A stretch of DNA of 64,000 nucleotides, taken from the NCBI GenBank assembly GCA_001600695.1, contig BCKQ01000003.1, positions 1,773,934 through 1,837,933 of the forward strand, read 5' to 3'. A program made the position numbers and the translations under genes. The notes below the pieces were generated by a model. It was given only the letters and a program-made list of their open reading frames with translations. It searched no databases and was not told the DNA's origin. Source of the stretch: Ascoidea asiatica. Lineage: Eukaryota > Ascomycota > Saccharomycetes > Ascoideales > Ascoideaceae. This document shows, one piece after another, positions 32,822 to 43,356 of this stretch; position 1 is the first letter of the stretch; every line of letters begins with the position of its first letter.

Positions 32822-34078
32822 ATGTTTTCGATTAGTGATATCGTAGAAAGAGATATAAACACTCCACCTGAGGCACCTACAATAAGTAACACCAAGCCTA
32901 AGAGGCTGATAACACCTAGAAAGTCATCAAATTGGAGAAATAGATTAAATAAGAAAAATATAACTTCAACATCAGGCTCAAATTCCATATCCAGGTCAAA
33001 AAGTATTACTGTTCAAGAAAATGAAAACCAAGAACTAAGTGAGATTGAGAAAATCAATCTTGAAAACTTAAAGAAGCTAAGCATGATGACTCCAGAAGAA
33101 ATTAATAAAGAGAAAGCTGAATTGATGAGTACTTTGGATCCCAATATTATCAAGCTTTTGATGAACAAAAAATCCAAGAAAGCAGATGAATATTTAGCTA
33201 AACAAGGCAAAGAATTGAAAGAAGAGAAAAAATCAGAAATAATTGGCGATGAAACAACATTTGATCATAAAATTATTGCAAATAAAAAGACTGTTCGTTT
33301 TCAAGAAGATAGCGAGAAATTAAATAACACATATGGTGGCAAATCGAATCAAAAGAGCGATTTAGATAGTAATAAACTTATACAATCTGACAATATAAAC
33401 CTACATTTTTTAAAACCTTCTAAAGATAGTGCTGAAAATGTGGATAATACTTCCGATAGTCCATTTCTTGATATAAATGACCCAAATTTTCAAGAAAAAA
33501 TGCACGAAAAATATTTTCCAGACTTACCTAAAGACGTTGAAAAACTAAAATGGATGCAACCTGTTGAAAAAAATGAAGATAATATAGATGAAAAAGACAA
33601 ATCATTTATTTATAATGGGGTAAAAGAATTAAGATTTGATTTCAAAGGAAATTTAATAGTTCAAGGTCATTTGGACACAAAACAGGACAATTTTCAAAAC
33701 GGATTATATAATCATTCCTCTCATCCTGATTTACCTGGATATACATTAGATGAACTATCGAGATTGAGTAGATCATCATTTAGTCCACAACGTTGTATAG
33801 CTATTCAAACCATTGGTAGAATTTTATATAAATTTAATACGGACAGCTATAAAAAAATAATAAAAATCGAAGATTCACCTTATGAAGAATTTTCGAAAGA
33901 GTTCGAACTAATATTTGAAAAGCTCCAAATAATAGAAACTTTGTATGAATCTTCAGATGAAAAATTAACTAAAAATTTAAGTGTAAGGAATTACGCATTA
34001 GATGCTATATGGTTATTCAATTCATCCAAAGATAATTTGGCAACAAAATCTGAGCAGAAAAAGCATGATTTTCTCTAG
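32822..34078 (+). CDS. RBA50: RNA polymerase II-associated protein, RPAP1 family
   Basis: Rba50 helps assemble RNA polymerase II (Rpb3 and Rpb11 subcomplex) before nuclear import. The frame is open from a TTG at 32744, but the first ATG at 32822 gives MFSISDIVERD, matching the yeast start (a short hydrophobic segment and DIVE.D). The product has 418 residues (yeast 439). The RPAP1 N-terminal signature is NLKKLSMMTPEEINKEKAEL and LDPNIIKLLMNKKSKK. The second conserved block is EKYFPDLPKDVEKLKWMQPV and then GVKELRFDFKGNLI, and the C-terminus has LSRSSFSPQRCIAIQTIGRI. It converges with RDS3. Confidence 0.92.
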   Translation: MFSISDIVERDINTPPEAPTISNTKPKRLITPRKSSNWRNRLNKKNITSTSGSNSISRSKSITVQENENQELSEIEKINLENLKKLSMMTPEEINKEKAELMSTLDPNIIKLLMNKKSKKADEYLAKQGKELKEEKKSEIIGDETTFDHKIIANKKTVRFQEDSEKLNNTYGGKSNQKSDLDSNKLIQSDNINLHFLKPSKDSAENVDNTSDSPFLDINDPNFQEKMHEKYFPDLPKDVEKLKWMQPVEKNEDNIDEKDKSFIYNGVKELRFDFKGNLIVQGHLDTKQDNFQNGLYNHSSHPDLPGYTLDELSRLSRSSFSPQRCIAIQTIGRILYKFNTDSYKKIIKIEDSPYEEFSKEFELIFEKLQIIETLYESSDEKLTKNLSVRNYALDAIWLFNSSKDNLATKSEQKKHDFL

Positions 34079-34199
34079 ACTACCAGATGAAGTGATTTTA
34101 GATATAAAGCACCAGATTCAGAAAAAAAACTAAATAGGCTTTCTGAATAAACAATTTTTCAGTCATAAAGTAAGATTTATTTCTTGATAACCTTTTTTA

Positions 34200-34541
34200 T
34201 TAAATATCTTTATCATTTTTAATTGATTTCTTCTTTTCGTAAAAAAGGTCACTTCTACTGCTACCAATGTTTATAATTCGTGGGCACCCTCCCCTATTTT
34301 TTTCTAACATACAACATTCAGAACAATAATAAGCATTAGAAACACCAGGGTTATTACACAAAATGCATTTTGAGTTCTTTGAATTAATAAATGCGCATTC
34401 ATCACAAACTCGTACCTTTTCTGTTGGATTTACATAGGAATCGCAAATAGGACATCTACCATCACATTTTTCACAAACCTTCCCAATATTTGTTCCTGGT
34501 TGCTTCAAACACATTATTAGATCGTATTGATGACGCGACAT
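34200..34541 (-). CDS. RDS3: U2 snRNP SF3b subunit (PHF5A/Rds3)
   Basis: A small zinc protein of the SF3b complex, needed for branch-point recognition in pre-mRNA splicing. The 113-residue product (yeast 107) has the complete Cys pattern of the family: CEKCDGRCPICDSYV, RVCDECAF, CILCNN and YYCSECC, and the start MSRHQYDLIMCLKQPG is almost the same as in yeast. It carries an extra C-terminal KNDKDI. Divergent from TAF1 by 409 bases. Confidence 0.97.
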   Translation of the reverse strand: MSRHQYDLIMCLKQPGTNIGKVCEKCDGRCPICDSYVNPTEKVRVCDECAFINSKNSKCILCNNPGVSNAYYCSECCMLEKNRGGCPRIINIGSSRSDLFYEKKKSIKNDKDI

Positions 34542-34950
34542 TGCAAAGTTTTCAGTAATTGTTTCAAAGTTTATATAAAAACAAACAAACTAGTAATTAT
34601 TTTACCAAATCATTTTCAAAACTTCATGTTGAAGTAGAGTAATAGCTAAAAGTTTTAGTTTTACTCAAATCTCTCAATAAACTCAAGAATTGTTTTGGAC
34701 CGTTGAACGAAAAAAAAGATCGAGTCACGTTATATTATATAATCAATGTATTGAATTGTGATTTGACTTGCTCCCATTTTATTTTGAATTTAAGTTACCG
34801 ATTGATTGCTATTTGGGAAATAACTGTTATCTAAGTGAAAATAAAAAGAGAAGAAAATCTTTAATTTTATTGGAAGTGATTTAAAAGTAATTTGAAAATA
34901 ATTATGTTGATTTAATAGTTTTCCCAGGATTAGTTCAGGTAACGTTTTAA
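34542..34950. other. RDS3-TAF1 divergent promoter
   Basis: A 409-base shared upstream region, AT-rich. It has a TATA-like stretch near 34733-34742, but no site that I can assign. Confidence 0.35.
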
Positions 34951-37900
34951 ATGAATGGGCAGTTTTCAAAAAATAACAAGTCTCAAGATAATGATGACAA
35001 TGAAGATGTTCTTAATTCCTTGCTTAACCAAGTTAATGATTTTGATCCAGCTGCTAGTGTAAATTTAGCATCTTTTGATCCAACAACTTTAGTTGATATC
35101 GGGTCTACAAAACATGCTGTAGATGCAATTGATTTTGAAGACGAGGATGAATTGGCTGATGATGAATTGGTTAATGAAGAAGACAATGATATTGACATGT
35201 CAGGCATAAAAAAAGATGATGATGACGATGCCGATAATGATTTTTTTAAATCCTTGCAAACAGAAGCATTTGGCGATAATGTTGGTGATTTCAATAATTC
35301 TAATAAAAATAGAGTCAATGAGTTTAACTCCAACTTTAATAAATCTGTAAATGATCCTGATATAAGGAATAGTACTAATGGTGCACTAGACATAAGAGAT
35401 TCCAGTAAAATTCCTTTCGATCAATTATCCACAAGGCCAGAAACTGCTACCAGTGAATTTAATAGCCTTTTCAATGATATTACTAATTCAAAGGATAATA
35501 TGGTAGATTTTTCAAAAATAGATCTTGGTGGCAGTATGAATGCTGATAACATTCAGAATAATCTTTTAATAAATGGAGATTTTAATGAATTTGATAATTT
35601 GGAATTTGACTTTGAGACTACCAATAAAGATTCTTTAGGTCATTTGGCATTACCAATATTAAGTTCAGAAGTGGATGATCTTCCGGAATCTTCAAGTACA
35701 TATATAAATCCTTTTTCTATTAAGTCTGATAATCTGGAAGATGAATTAAGAAAAGAAGAGTTGGAAGAACTAGAAAAACAAAAAAAACTCAAAAAACAAC
35801 AACGAGAAAAGGAAATGAATGATTTTTATTTGAAATTTTATCATCCAACTTTTAATAAGACATCAAAAAGATTGGATATAAGTTCACTATTTGGACCAAG
35901 ACCCTCTTACCTGAACAGACACAATAATAATAATCCCAAAATAGTAAAACCTTTAATCCCAAATAAAGTCAATATAGAAGTAGCTATAGATCAAGTTAAA
36001 ATATTTGGGGTTAATCAATCCTCCAAATTGAAAGTAACTCAGACTCCACAAATTGACGATGATCTGTATTTAGGCCAAACAATTATCAATATTGAAAATA
36101 TGTCTTTGCCTAATAATTCTAATGATAATAAAGATGCAGAAATAAACGATCCAGATGATAGCTTTAAGCAAAAGAAAAAATTTGATAATATAATTGAGAA
36201 TGACTTAATATTAGCTACCACCGATTGGGATTATGATTCAATAATAGGAAAAAGTGATTCTGAAACTGAATTAGAAACACATTCCAGTATAACAAAAGAA
36301 GGTTTTGAGAAAATTGAGAGTTTTCCTTATGATGATAAAATTAGTACTGATGAAAGCGATGACCTATTGCTTCCTCTCGACGATTCTACTTCAACTGAAT
36401 CGGATGATGATATAAAAGAATCCAGTTACTCAGCTTCTTCATTTGAGTATCTTCAACCTGCAAAAAAGAAGTTTAAATTGCAATTAGACTTAAATGATCC
36501 CGAATTATTATTCAATGGTACTCAAATAACTGGTTATTCCAATATTTCTAAAAGGTTAAATATGTCAAAGGCAAAACAAATAGCTCAAATCCCTACTAAT
36601 GAAAAGCAGTTGCTATTACGTTTTAATTTCTCCAATGATTCCCAATATTCAATACTAAACGAAAACTATCACAGCAAAGTTAGAAATTTGATTGGAAATT
36701 TGCAAATAGATCATGGAATGCCAGCTTTGAAATTACAATCTCCACATTATCCTGTTAAGTTGACTAAACAACAAATGAGATATTTTCATAGAGATAGGTT
36801 TATTATCCGATCAAATACAATTATGAAATTTTCTAAGGTAAAACTTAGAAAGAGGAAAACTTTTAAGAATAAAAGTATAAATGAAATTTTCTCAACTACT
36901 GTGGATTTATCTTTGGCTGATAGTCTTAATTATGTACTTCTTGAGTATTCTGAAGAAATGCCTTTAGTGCTAAATAAATTTGGAATGTCTTCTAAGATTA
37001 TCAACTATTATAGAAAAGCTTTCAATGATGATTCCAAAAGACCAAAATTACCTGTAGGTGAAACTCAGGTACTAGGAATTCAAGATAGATCACCATTTTG
37101 GAACTTTGGACTTGTAGAAAGTGGTCAAATTGTTCCTACTCTATATAATAAATTGATTAGAGCTCCAATATTCAAGCATGATGCTAAGTCTACAGACTTT
37201 CTTTTGATTAGGCAAAAATATTCATCAAACTCCAAGTATTTTCTTCGTTCAATCCCATTCTTATTTGTTGTTGGGCAAGAGTTACCAGTTGTAGAAATAC
37301 CTTCTCCTCATTCAAGAAAAGTTACCGCTGTTTCCAAAAATAGACTTAAAATGATTGTATTTAGAGCATTGAATAAAAGTGATGGACAAAGATTGAAGGT
37401 AGGTGATATAGCCGTTCATTTTCCAGATCAAAATGATATGCAAAACAGGCAAAGATTAAAAGAATTCATGGAATATCAAAGAAGTGGTGAAGACCAAGGG
37501 TATTGGAAAATAAAAAATACAGAAGTTGTTCTTCCAAACTTTAATGAAATCAGATCTATGATTAAACCTGAAGACATAACTCTTCTAGAAAGCATGCAGG
37601 TTGGGCAGCAATATATTGAAGACTCTTTATTATATAACTCTTCAAGAATTAATTTGAATAATTTTTCAAAACTTATTAAATTTGTCAATGATAATAATGG
37701 AAATTCTTTTTTGAGAAATCCTGAACAAAAGTTTACAATTACTCAGATTAATGATCTTCAACTTGCTTTGAAATTTAGTAAAGGGGAGTCTGACACTGAT
37801 AATAATACCAAGAACCTTTTACTTGAAGAAGAAGAAAAATCACCATGGAATTTAACCAAAAATTTTATTATTGCAACCCAAGGTAAAGCAATGTTACAAA

Positions 37901-38859
37901 TTCATGGAGAAGCAGATCCTACTGGTGTCTCCGAAGGGATTTCATTTTTAAAAACCTCGATGAAAGGAGGATTTAAAACTTTGGATGAAATGGTTTCCAG
38001 CCCTATGCAAGGAACCCCGGGATCAAATGGAAAATCAAATAATAATTCAAAAAATAAAGTTGGACATAGCTATAATGTTGCCTCTCAACAGAAATCGTAT
38101 GATGATGAAATTAAAAGGGTGTGGGATACTCAAAGAAACACTTTAAGTAATGATAATGAAAAGGAGATAATTAACAATCAACTTAGTCAAGTTAGGCTGC
38201 TTGATAAAGAAAACTATTGGAAGACTGATCCAAAAAATAATAAAGTTTTAAAAATTACTAGAATGGTTAGAGACCGTAATGGCGTGCTTCAGCGTAAAAT
38301 AGAAATTATAAAAGATGCAAGAATAATCAACGCTTATTTATTGAGAAAAGAGGAACAATTTCAAGAAAAGTTGCTATTACTTTCATCGAAGGGAGGTCAT
38401 GGCTCTTTTGACTTTTCAGATTGCGACTTGACTAAAGCAAAGGCTCCCACTGATGCAAAGGAAATGAAAATATTAATGCAGCAGATAGACAACCTCGAGG
38501 CCGAACAAAAACAAAAGGGTCCTGCTGTCGCTAGAGGAAGAAAGAAAAAAGAAAAGCCTGTAAATGTAATAAAGACTAATCATTCGGTTGCTAGTACGCC
38601 TAATGCCTCTTTTATGAACACTCCAGCCGAAGAAAGTTTTGTTAGTTCGGCTGAAATAACGCAAGATGGCAGCACCTTTTCTAGAGATGGAATTGATAAG
38701 TCTATGAAGAGTGGGAAAGGAATAGGGAAGGGGAGAAATACCAAAAGGAAATGTGCTACATGTGGTGAAACTGGTCATATTAAAACTAATAAAAAGATGT
38801 GTCCATTATATTATTCTTCTGGGCCTGGGTCAAACTCACAAGCACCTCCTGAAACCTAA
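34951..38859 (+). CDS. TAF1: TFIID subunit TAF1
   Basis: The largest TFIID scaffold subunit, which contacts TBP and core promoter DNA. The product has 1302 residues (yeast 1066). The acidic N-terminus (1-100) has the composition of the TBP-binding TAND region. The conserved central DUF3591 block runs from about 560 to 1010: DRSPFWNFGLVESGQIVP, LLIRQKYSSNSKYFLRSIP, VEIPSPHSRK and PWNLTKNFIIATQGKAMLQ. A C-terminal zinc knuckle reads CATCGETGHIKTNKKMC near residue 1268. No bromodomains are present, as in S. cerevisiae, where Bdf1 supplies them. Nothing looks broken. Confidence 0.94.
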   Translation: MNGQFSKNNKSQDNDDNEDVLNSLLNQVNDFDPAASVNLASFDPTTLVDIGSTKHAVDAIDFEDEDELADDELVNEEDNDIDMSGIKKDDDDDADNDFFKSLQTEAFGDNVGDFNNSNKNRVNEFNSNFNKSVNDPDIRNSTNGALDIRDSSKIPFDQLSTRPETATSEFNSLFNDITNSKDNMVDFSKIDLGGSMNADNIQNNLLINGDFNEFDNLEFDFETTNKDSLGHLALPILSSEVDDLPESSSTYINPFSIKSDNLEDELRKEELEELEKQKKLKKQQREKEMNDFYLKFYHPTFNKTSKRLDISSLFGPRPSYLNRHNNNNPKIVKPLIPNKVNIEVAIDQVKIFGVNQSSKLKVTQTPQIDDDLYLGQTIINIENMSLPNNSNDNKDAEINDPDDSFKQKKKFDNIIENDLILATTDWDYDSIIGKSDSETELETHSSITKEGFEKIESFPYDDKISTDESDDLLLPLDDSTSTESDDDIKESSYSASSFEYLQPAKKKFKLQLDLNDPELLFNGTQITGYSNISKRLNMSKAKQIAQIPTNEKQLLLRFNFSNDSQYSILNENYHSKVRNLIGNLQIDHGMPALKLQSPHYPVKLTKQQMRYFHRDRFIIRSNTIMKFSKVKLRKRKTFKNKSINEIFSTTVDLSLADSLNYVLLEYSEEMPLVLNKFGMSSKIINYYRKAFNDDSKRPKLPVGETQVLGIQDRSPFWNFGLVESGQIVPTLYNKLIRAPIFKHDAKSTDFLLIRQKYSSNSKYFLRSIPFLFVVGQELPVVEIPSPHSRKVTAVSKNRLKMIVFRALNKSDGQRLKVGDIAVHFPDQNDMQNRQRLKEFMEYQRSGEDQGYWKIKNTEVVLPNFNEIRSMIKPEDITLLESMQVGQQYIEDSLLYNSSRINLNNFSKLIKFVNDNNGNSFLRNPEQKFTITQINDLQLALKFSKGESDTDNNTKNLLLEEEEKSPWNLTKNFIIATQGKAMLQIHGEADPTGVSEGISFLKTSMKGGFKTLDEMVSSPMQGTPGSNGKSNNNSKNKVGHSYNVASQQKSYDDEIKRVWDTQRNTLSNDNEKEIINNQLSQVRLLDKENYWKTDPKNNKVLKITRMVRDRNGVLQRKIEIIKDARIINAYLLRKEEQFQEKLLLLSSKGGHGSFDFSDCDLTKAKAPTDAKEMKILMQQIDNLEAEQKQKGPAVARGRKKKEKPVNVIKTNHSVASTPNASFMNTPAEESFVSSAEITQDGSTFSRDGIDKSMKSGKGIGKGRNTKRKCATCGETGHIKTNKKMCPLYYSSGPGSNSQAPPET

Positions 38860-39345
38860 ACGAGTATTTCTTTAATCTAAGGATCTGTGCCTTGCTGTTA
38901 AGCGCATAATTCATATTTTTACTGTTTTACTATTTTGCAAAAAAAATGGGTATTTACGTTGTTCGACATGTAAATGTTTTCATAATATGCTTTAGTTTCT
39001 AGAGTATAGCACGTGTTTGTTCAGACCACAAAATGCTTGTAAAGGAGAAGGCATAGATCCTCAAATTAATAGTAATATGTGGATGCCGGATGTATTGAGG
39101 GAGCTATGTAAATATTTCTTTTTCTTCGAACACAAATAAATTTTCTATCTCCAAAAAAAAAAATTTACCAATATTTTTTGCTTACTGTTGTTTTTTTTAA
39201 TATCAACGAATTCTTTGTTGCTCTCATACAATAACGGTAATAATCAATCTATGTAATATTAATGTATCATATAATATCAATAAATAGAAACTAGTAAACA
39301 ATTATTTTTAAATAATGGGAAGAGTATTGTAGTTACATTCCAGTA
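38860..39345. other. TAF1-RAD9 intergenic region
   Basis: The TAF1 3' flank and RAD9 promoter, with CACGTG at 39010-39015. No gene seen. Confidence 0.4.
39010..39015. promoter_or_regulatory. CACGTG E-box upstream of RAD9
   Basis: A single CACGTG about 330 bases before the RAD9 ATG, of the type bound by Cbf1 or other bHLH factors. Weak evidence on its own. Confidence 0.25.
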
Positions 39346-42300
39346 ATGAATGAGGAGCAAAACAATAATACCCAACGTATATTTAATGATACGCAACTAA
39401 TCGATTTGCCTCAAAGCAAAACTTCCTCAAAATTTCGACAAGCTAACAATGAACATCAATCAACTTTCAAAACCCCATTTATGAATAAGAATTATGCTCC
39501 TATTTCAAAGAACATTCTTTCAAAATCAAATTTTCAAAATATAAGTCAGGAATCCCAGATACAGACTCCCAATATAAATAAAACCTTTCTCCTTCAACTC
39601 AATGGTGAGAGTCTGCCTCATAAAGACAGTCAAACTCCATGTTTAAATAAACTTAAAAATCCCTTCGACGCTTCAGAGAGTGAATCTGATGTTAAAAAAG
39701 CAATTGATCAACCTCAATTGCATACTGAAAGTCAGACTCCATGGCTAAGTAAGCTCGCAAATCCATTTGATACCTCAGTTCTAGAATCGGATAAGAAAAT
39801 GGAAAATAAGGGGACTCAAAATGCATCCCAAACTCCTTGGTTAAGCAAATTGAAAGATCCATTCCAAGGAGGAGAGCAAGATTCACCCAGTGTCATGACT
39901 AAAAAAAATGTTGTTGTAGATTCTAGTTCTACTAGAAAGAATTCGAAAGAATTAGGGGATATATTGTCTTATTTAAAGAAAAAACAAAACGAAATCAATA
40001 TTTTAGATGGTACCCAAAAGGATTCTGATAATGTCACTCGATACAACACTTTATCTTTCAGTAAGAACTCTGCATTCAAAAATGATTCAAGCCTTAAGTT
40101 TGATACCCAGAATTTGAATCAGAAACTGGATTCTACTTCGAGTGCTTTTACAGCAAGAAATGTTTCCAATAGCCAGACAAAGGATCAGGACTTAATCCGG
40201 CTATTTAGTTTACCATTGAAAGAGAAATATTTTTCGGGCCACAAAAAGTTTCGAAATTCAGGCAGTCAAGAGAAGGCTGATTCGCCAGATGATTATGAAA
40301 ATTTTGCCACAAATTTATTTGATCCAGTGGAAGATAGTCTTCCTAAATATAAACTGCAATTTCTGAGAAAACATGACACCCAAGAAATCCAATCTTTTTC
40401 TCAGTGGAATATACCAAATAATATTGATGAGACCCAGAAAATCGAATTACCCATCGTTTCATTAAATAACGAGAATATAGCAGAAAGTACTCCTAGAAAG
40501 CAAGAAAAAAGTTTGCATTCATCACCAATAACTTTAGATGTTTCAGCAATTAATCATGTTGAGTTACATGCTAGTACAAATGCTATTAATAGTAAATTTG
40601 CATTTCCTATTTTAAGTCAGGCTGTTGGTGATACTCAACTTATAGAAAACAGTATCATCTCAATGGAACCGATACAGCCAGACATTAAAGGAACAAGATT
40701 GCAGGTGATAGATACTCAGGTGATTGATACCCAGGTAGTTGATACACAAGTGATGGATTCTCAATTGCAATCAAGATCTCCAAGTCCAGATTTAGACCAA
40801 CAAGCACCCTTTTTTAAAAAAGTTTCAAGAGATAAAAGCAATGAATATATAAACTCCGAAGGAAATACCCAAAATTTCATTCCTGATAGTACTCAAATAT
40901 TTAATTTGGGGCTTTTGGATAATATCAGGGAAGTGGGAGACGCTGAACAGCAATTACCTTTAGATAAAGATATTTTTAATACCTCATTTATACTAAAACC
41001 AAAATCAGATTTCAGAAAGGGATTGAATTCTGCAAATGTTTCAAGCAGTGATTCAGATATACAGGAGTTGAATAACTTACCTGTTTCTACTTTCAAGAAA
41101 CGTAAAAGACAAATTATATACTCCTCAAATTCAACATCAAATACCGACAGTTCAACGAAGCAAGCCCTTAAAAAGCAAAAATCATTTGAATCAAAAAAAG
41201 ATATACTCAACAATTCTTTTTCAGGAATTTCCTATCTAGAGCAGTATCCCAAGTTTACTCTTCGAAAAGAACTAAAATTAAATTTAGAAGCAGAAGATAT
41301 GAAATTCACTCAAGGGGTTTGGTGTTTATATGATTATAGATATTATCCTGCCATAATTTTAGAAAAGTTGGAGAATCTTACATTCAATCTTTTATTTTTC
41401 GATACCTCAGCAATTGTTAAAAAGACAGATATTTATTCAGTTTTAGATATCAAAATTGGAGATGTTGTGAAAATTTTCAATAGTAAGTATAGTTTTCTGG
41501 TTTCAGGATTAAAATGCAATATTAAAGCAAATTCCATGAAAGAAGATAAAGTTATCAGGTGTATACGAGGCTTTGATACAGTATTTTTAAGAAAATTAAA
41601 ACGAAATAAAATTGATGATACATGCTTGGAAATTGAGCGTTCATTAGCTGATATATATTTAACACCTCAACTTTGGAGTAAACGAAAAGTTAGTTTTACT
41701 ATGAAAGAAGAAACTGAAAGAGAAACTTTGAAATTGATTGAAAATTCAAAGTCTGCAAAATCTGAACGCACATCTTCTAATAATTATATGCCAAATTTTA
41801 TGTCAGCTATTTCTTTTATTGGAACTAACCCTATGAGTAGAGATTTTTTGAGTCCTATAAAAAAAGGAGAAAATCTAAATGGGAGCAAGATATTTAGTAG
41901 TTGTGTATTTTGTATTACAGGTTCTACAGAAGATAAAGAAAGGAAAATTTTAGAAGAATCAATTATCAGTAATGGAGGAGCTATTTTGGATGATGGATTC
42001 CATATAGGAATAGATGTATTTAATGATTTAGATAAAAAGAAACTGGGATTAGTTTTAAACGAGCAGCTTAAAGAATATAAATTCGGAGGTGTTATCTCAA
42101 AAAATTATTGTAGAAGTCCAAAATATCTTGAATGTCTTGCTCTTGGATGGCCTGCATTATCGACTAATTTTATTAGAGATTGCATACAGCAAGGCCACTT
42201 TTTGAAAAATACTTGGGTGAAATATTTATTAGCAAGTGGTGAATCTAAAGTTAATAACTGTACACAAAGTATTGATATTTTCAATTTTCAAAAACATTTT

Positions 42301-42876
42301 CTTGAAGAGGATGTTCTTGATTTATCTAATCAGATAAATAACAGATCCGATGTTTTGAAAGGTAAAACAATTATAATGTTAACAAGTAAACCGTCTATTG
42401 CCTATTTTTTACTACATTGTTTAGGTGCTCGAGAAATTAAATATATAAAGAATGAAAAGACAGGAATTCAGAAACTCATTTATAGGGAGATAATTAGTGT
42501 AATCAAAGATATAATGGCGCAAAAAGAATATCTAGACAAAAGGCCTGATATTTTGATATACGATTATGAGAGTAGTCAGAAATTATATGATAATTTACAA
42601 GTATTTCACACGGAAGATAATGATAAGCTCAAAAATTATACTAAATCATCCAAGATTAAAACTAGAGCAAAATCAAAAAATAAAAGAGTAAGTATGTCTA
42701 GCATAAGATTGGGAGGGGTCTCCAATGGGGACTTAATCAAGACTGAAAATGAAAAAGAACTAAATGGGGAAGCTATCAAAATAAGCTTGATTGATTGGGA
42801 ATGGATAGTTCAGTGTATTATTAGTAGTTTTGCCTGGCCCTCGGAAAACATTTGGAATTTTGATATTGCAGGATAA
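39346..42876 (+). CDS. RAD9: DNA-damage checkpoint adaptor Rad9
   Basis: In yeast, Rad9 is phosphorylated by Mec1/Tel1 and CDK, binds Dpb11 and modified histones, and activates Rad53. The product has 1176 residues (yeast 1309). The first 640 residues are disordered and dense in SQ/TQ and S/T-P sites. They include three SQTP[C/W]L.KL..PF units at residues 95, 129 and 161, and four tandem [V][I/V/M]D[T/S]Q units at residues 454-473. A Tudor region follows (about 650-790, GVWCLYDYRYYPAIILEKLE). Tandem BRCT domains occupy about 840-1176 (SCVFCITGSTED, ALGWPALSTNFIRDCIQ, WEWIVQCIISS). SLX4 follows 480 bases downstream on the same strand. Confidence 0.9.
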   Translation: MNEEQNNNTQRIFNDTQLIDLPQSKTSSKFRQANNEHQSTFKTPFMNKNYAPISKNILSKSNFQNISQESQIQTPNINKTFLLQLNGESLPHKDSQTPCLNKLKNPFDASESESDVKKAIDQPQLHTESQTPWLSKLANPFDTSVLESDKKMENKGTQNASQTPWLSKLKDPFQGGEQDSPSVMTKKNVVVDSSSTRKNSKELGDILSYLKKKQNEINILDGTQKDSDNVTRYNTLSFSKNSAFKNDSSLKFDTQNLNQKLDSTSSAFTARNVSNSQTKDQDLIRLFSLPLKEKYFSGHKKFRNSGSQEKADSPDDYENFATNLFDPVEDSLPKYKLQFLRKHDTQEIQSFSQWNIPNNIDETQKIELPIVSLNNENIAESTPRKQEKSLHSSPITLDVSAINHVELHASTNAINSKFAFPILSQAVGDTQLIENSIISMEPIQPDIKGTRLQVIDTQVIDTQVVDTQVMDSQLQSRSPSPDLDQQAPFFKKVSRDKSNEYINSEGNTQNFIPDSTQIFNLGLLDNIREVGDAEQQLPLDKDIFNTSFILKPKSDFRKGLNSANVSSSDSDIQELNNLPVSTFKKRKRQIIYSSNSTSNTDSSTKQALKKQKSFESKKDILNNSFSGISYLEQYPKFTLRKELKLNLEAEDMKFTQGVWCLYDYRYYPAIILEKLENLTFNLLFFDTSAIVKKTDIYSVLDIKIGDVVKIFNSKYSFLVSGLKCNIKANSMKEDKVIRCIRGFDTVFLRKLKRNKIDDTCLEIERSLADIYLTPQLWSKRKVSFTMKEETERETLKLIENSKSAKSERTSSNNYMPNFMSAISFIGTNPMSRDFLSPIKKGENLNGSKIFSSCVFCITGSTEDKERKILEESIISNGGAILDDGFHIGIDVFNDLDKKKLGLVLNEQLKEYKFGGVISKNYCRSPKYLECLALGWPALSTNFIRDCIQQGHFLKNTWVKYLLASGESKVNNCTQSIDIFNFQKHFLEEDVLDLSNQINNRSDVLKGKTIIMLTSKPSIAYFLLHCLGAREIKYIKNEKTGIQKLIYREIISVIKDIMAQKEYLDKRPDILIYDYESSQKLYDNLQVFHTEDNDKLKNYTKSSKIKTRAKSKNKRVSMSSIRLGGVSNGDLIKTENEKELNGEAIKISLIDWEWIVQCIISSFAWPSENIWNFDIAG
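39628..39867 (+). repeat. Three coding repeats of an SQTP motif in RAD9
   Basis: Units at 39628-39669, 39730-39771 and 39826-39867 encode SQTPCLNKLKNPFD, SQTPWLSKLANPFD and SQTPWLSKLKDPFQ, spaced 34 and 32 residues apart. Each core joins an SQ (Mec1/Tel1-type) and a TP (CDK-type) site. Confidence 0.85.
40705..40764 (+). repeat. 15-base coding tandem repeat (DTQ units) in RAD9
   Basis: Four consecutive 15-base units encode VIDTQ, VIDTQ, VVDTQ and VMDSQ at residues 454-473. They give a compact array of TQ/SQ sites. Confidence 0.9.
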
Positions 42877-43356
42877 TAAATGAATAAAAAATGATTGTTT
42901 ACAAATTTAATAAATATAATATAGTTTATTAATTTAGATTTCTATAGCTAGCTGTTTTCATCATGTAGTATGTATGCTATCAAAAGCTGGGAATTATAAA
43001 GGAATTATAGTATATCTTTTAACTGTCTACTAAAAACTGAAATCCCTTCTCCAGAATATCACAGTTGTATTAACCGTCGATAGCTCAATGGCTCTTAAAA
43101 GTTTAGGCAAAACTTGCGGACACGTAAAAAATGCTTTTTGACTGACCGGAACTTTATTTGTATTTTCGCGTTTCTGTGTTGGACTGACTCAACCACTTTC
43201 ATTTTGGAGCAAGAATCTGGTTCTATGACAAAAAGCATTTGTTCGCTGGACAAAAATTGGTGCTTAATTTGTGTTTATGTCAATTCTTCTTTTATGAACA
43301 AATATTCTAATATATGTGATTTCAATGTATTTTGATTTTCTGTGCAATACTTATCA
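42877..43356. other. RAD9-SLX4 intergenic region
   Basis: The RAD9 3' flank and SLX4 promoter. A 73-codon frame at 43114-43335 has no features and is likely chance. No clear regulatory site. Confidence 0.4.

Noticed and set aside
43114-43335. 73-codon frame just before SLX4
   Set aside because: Ends before the SLX4 ATG, with no similarity to Slx4 and no domain. It is likely chance.
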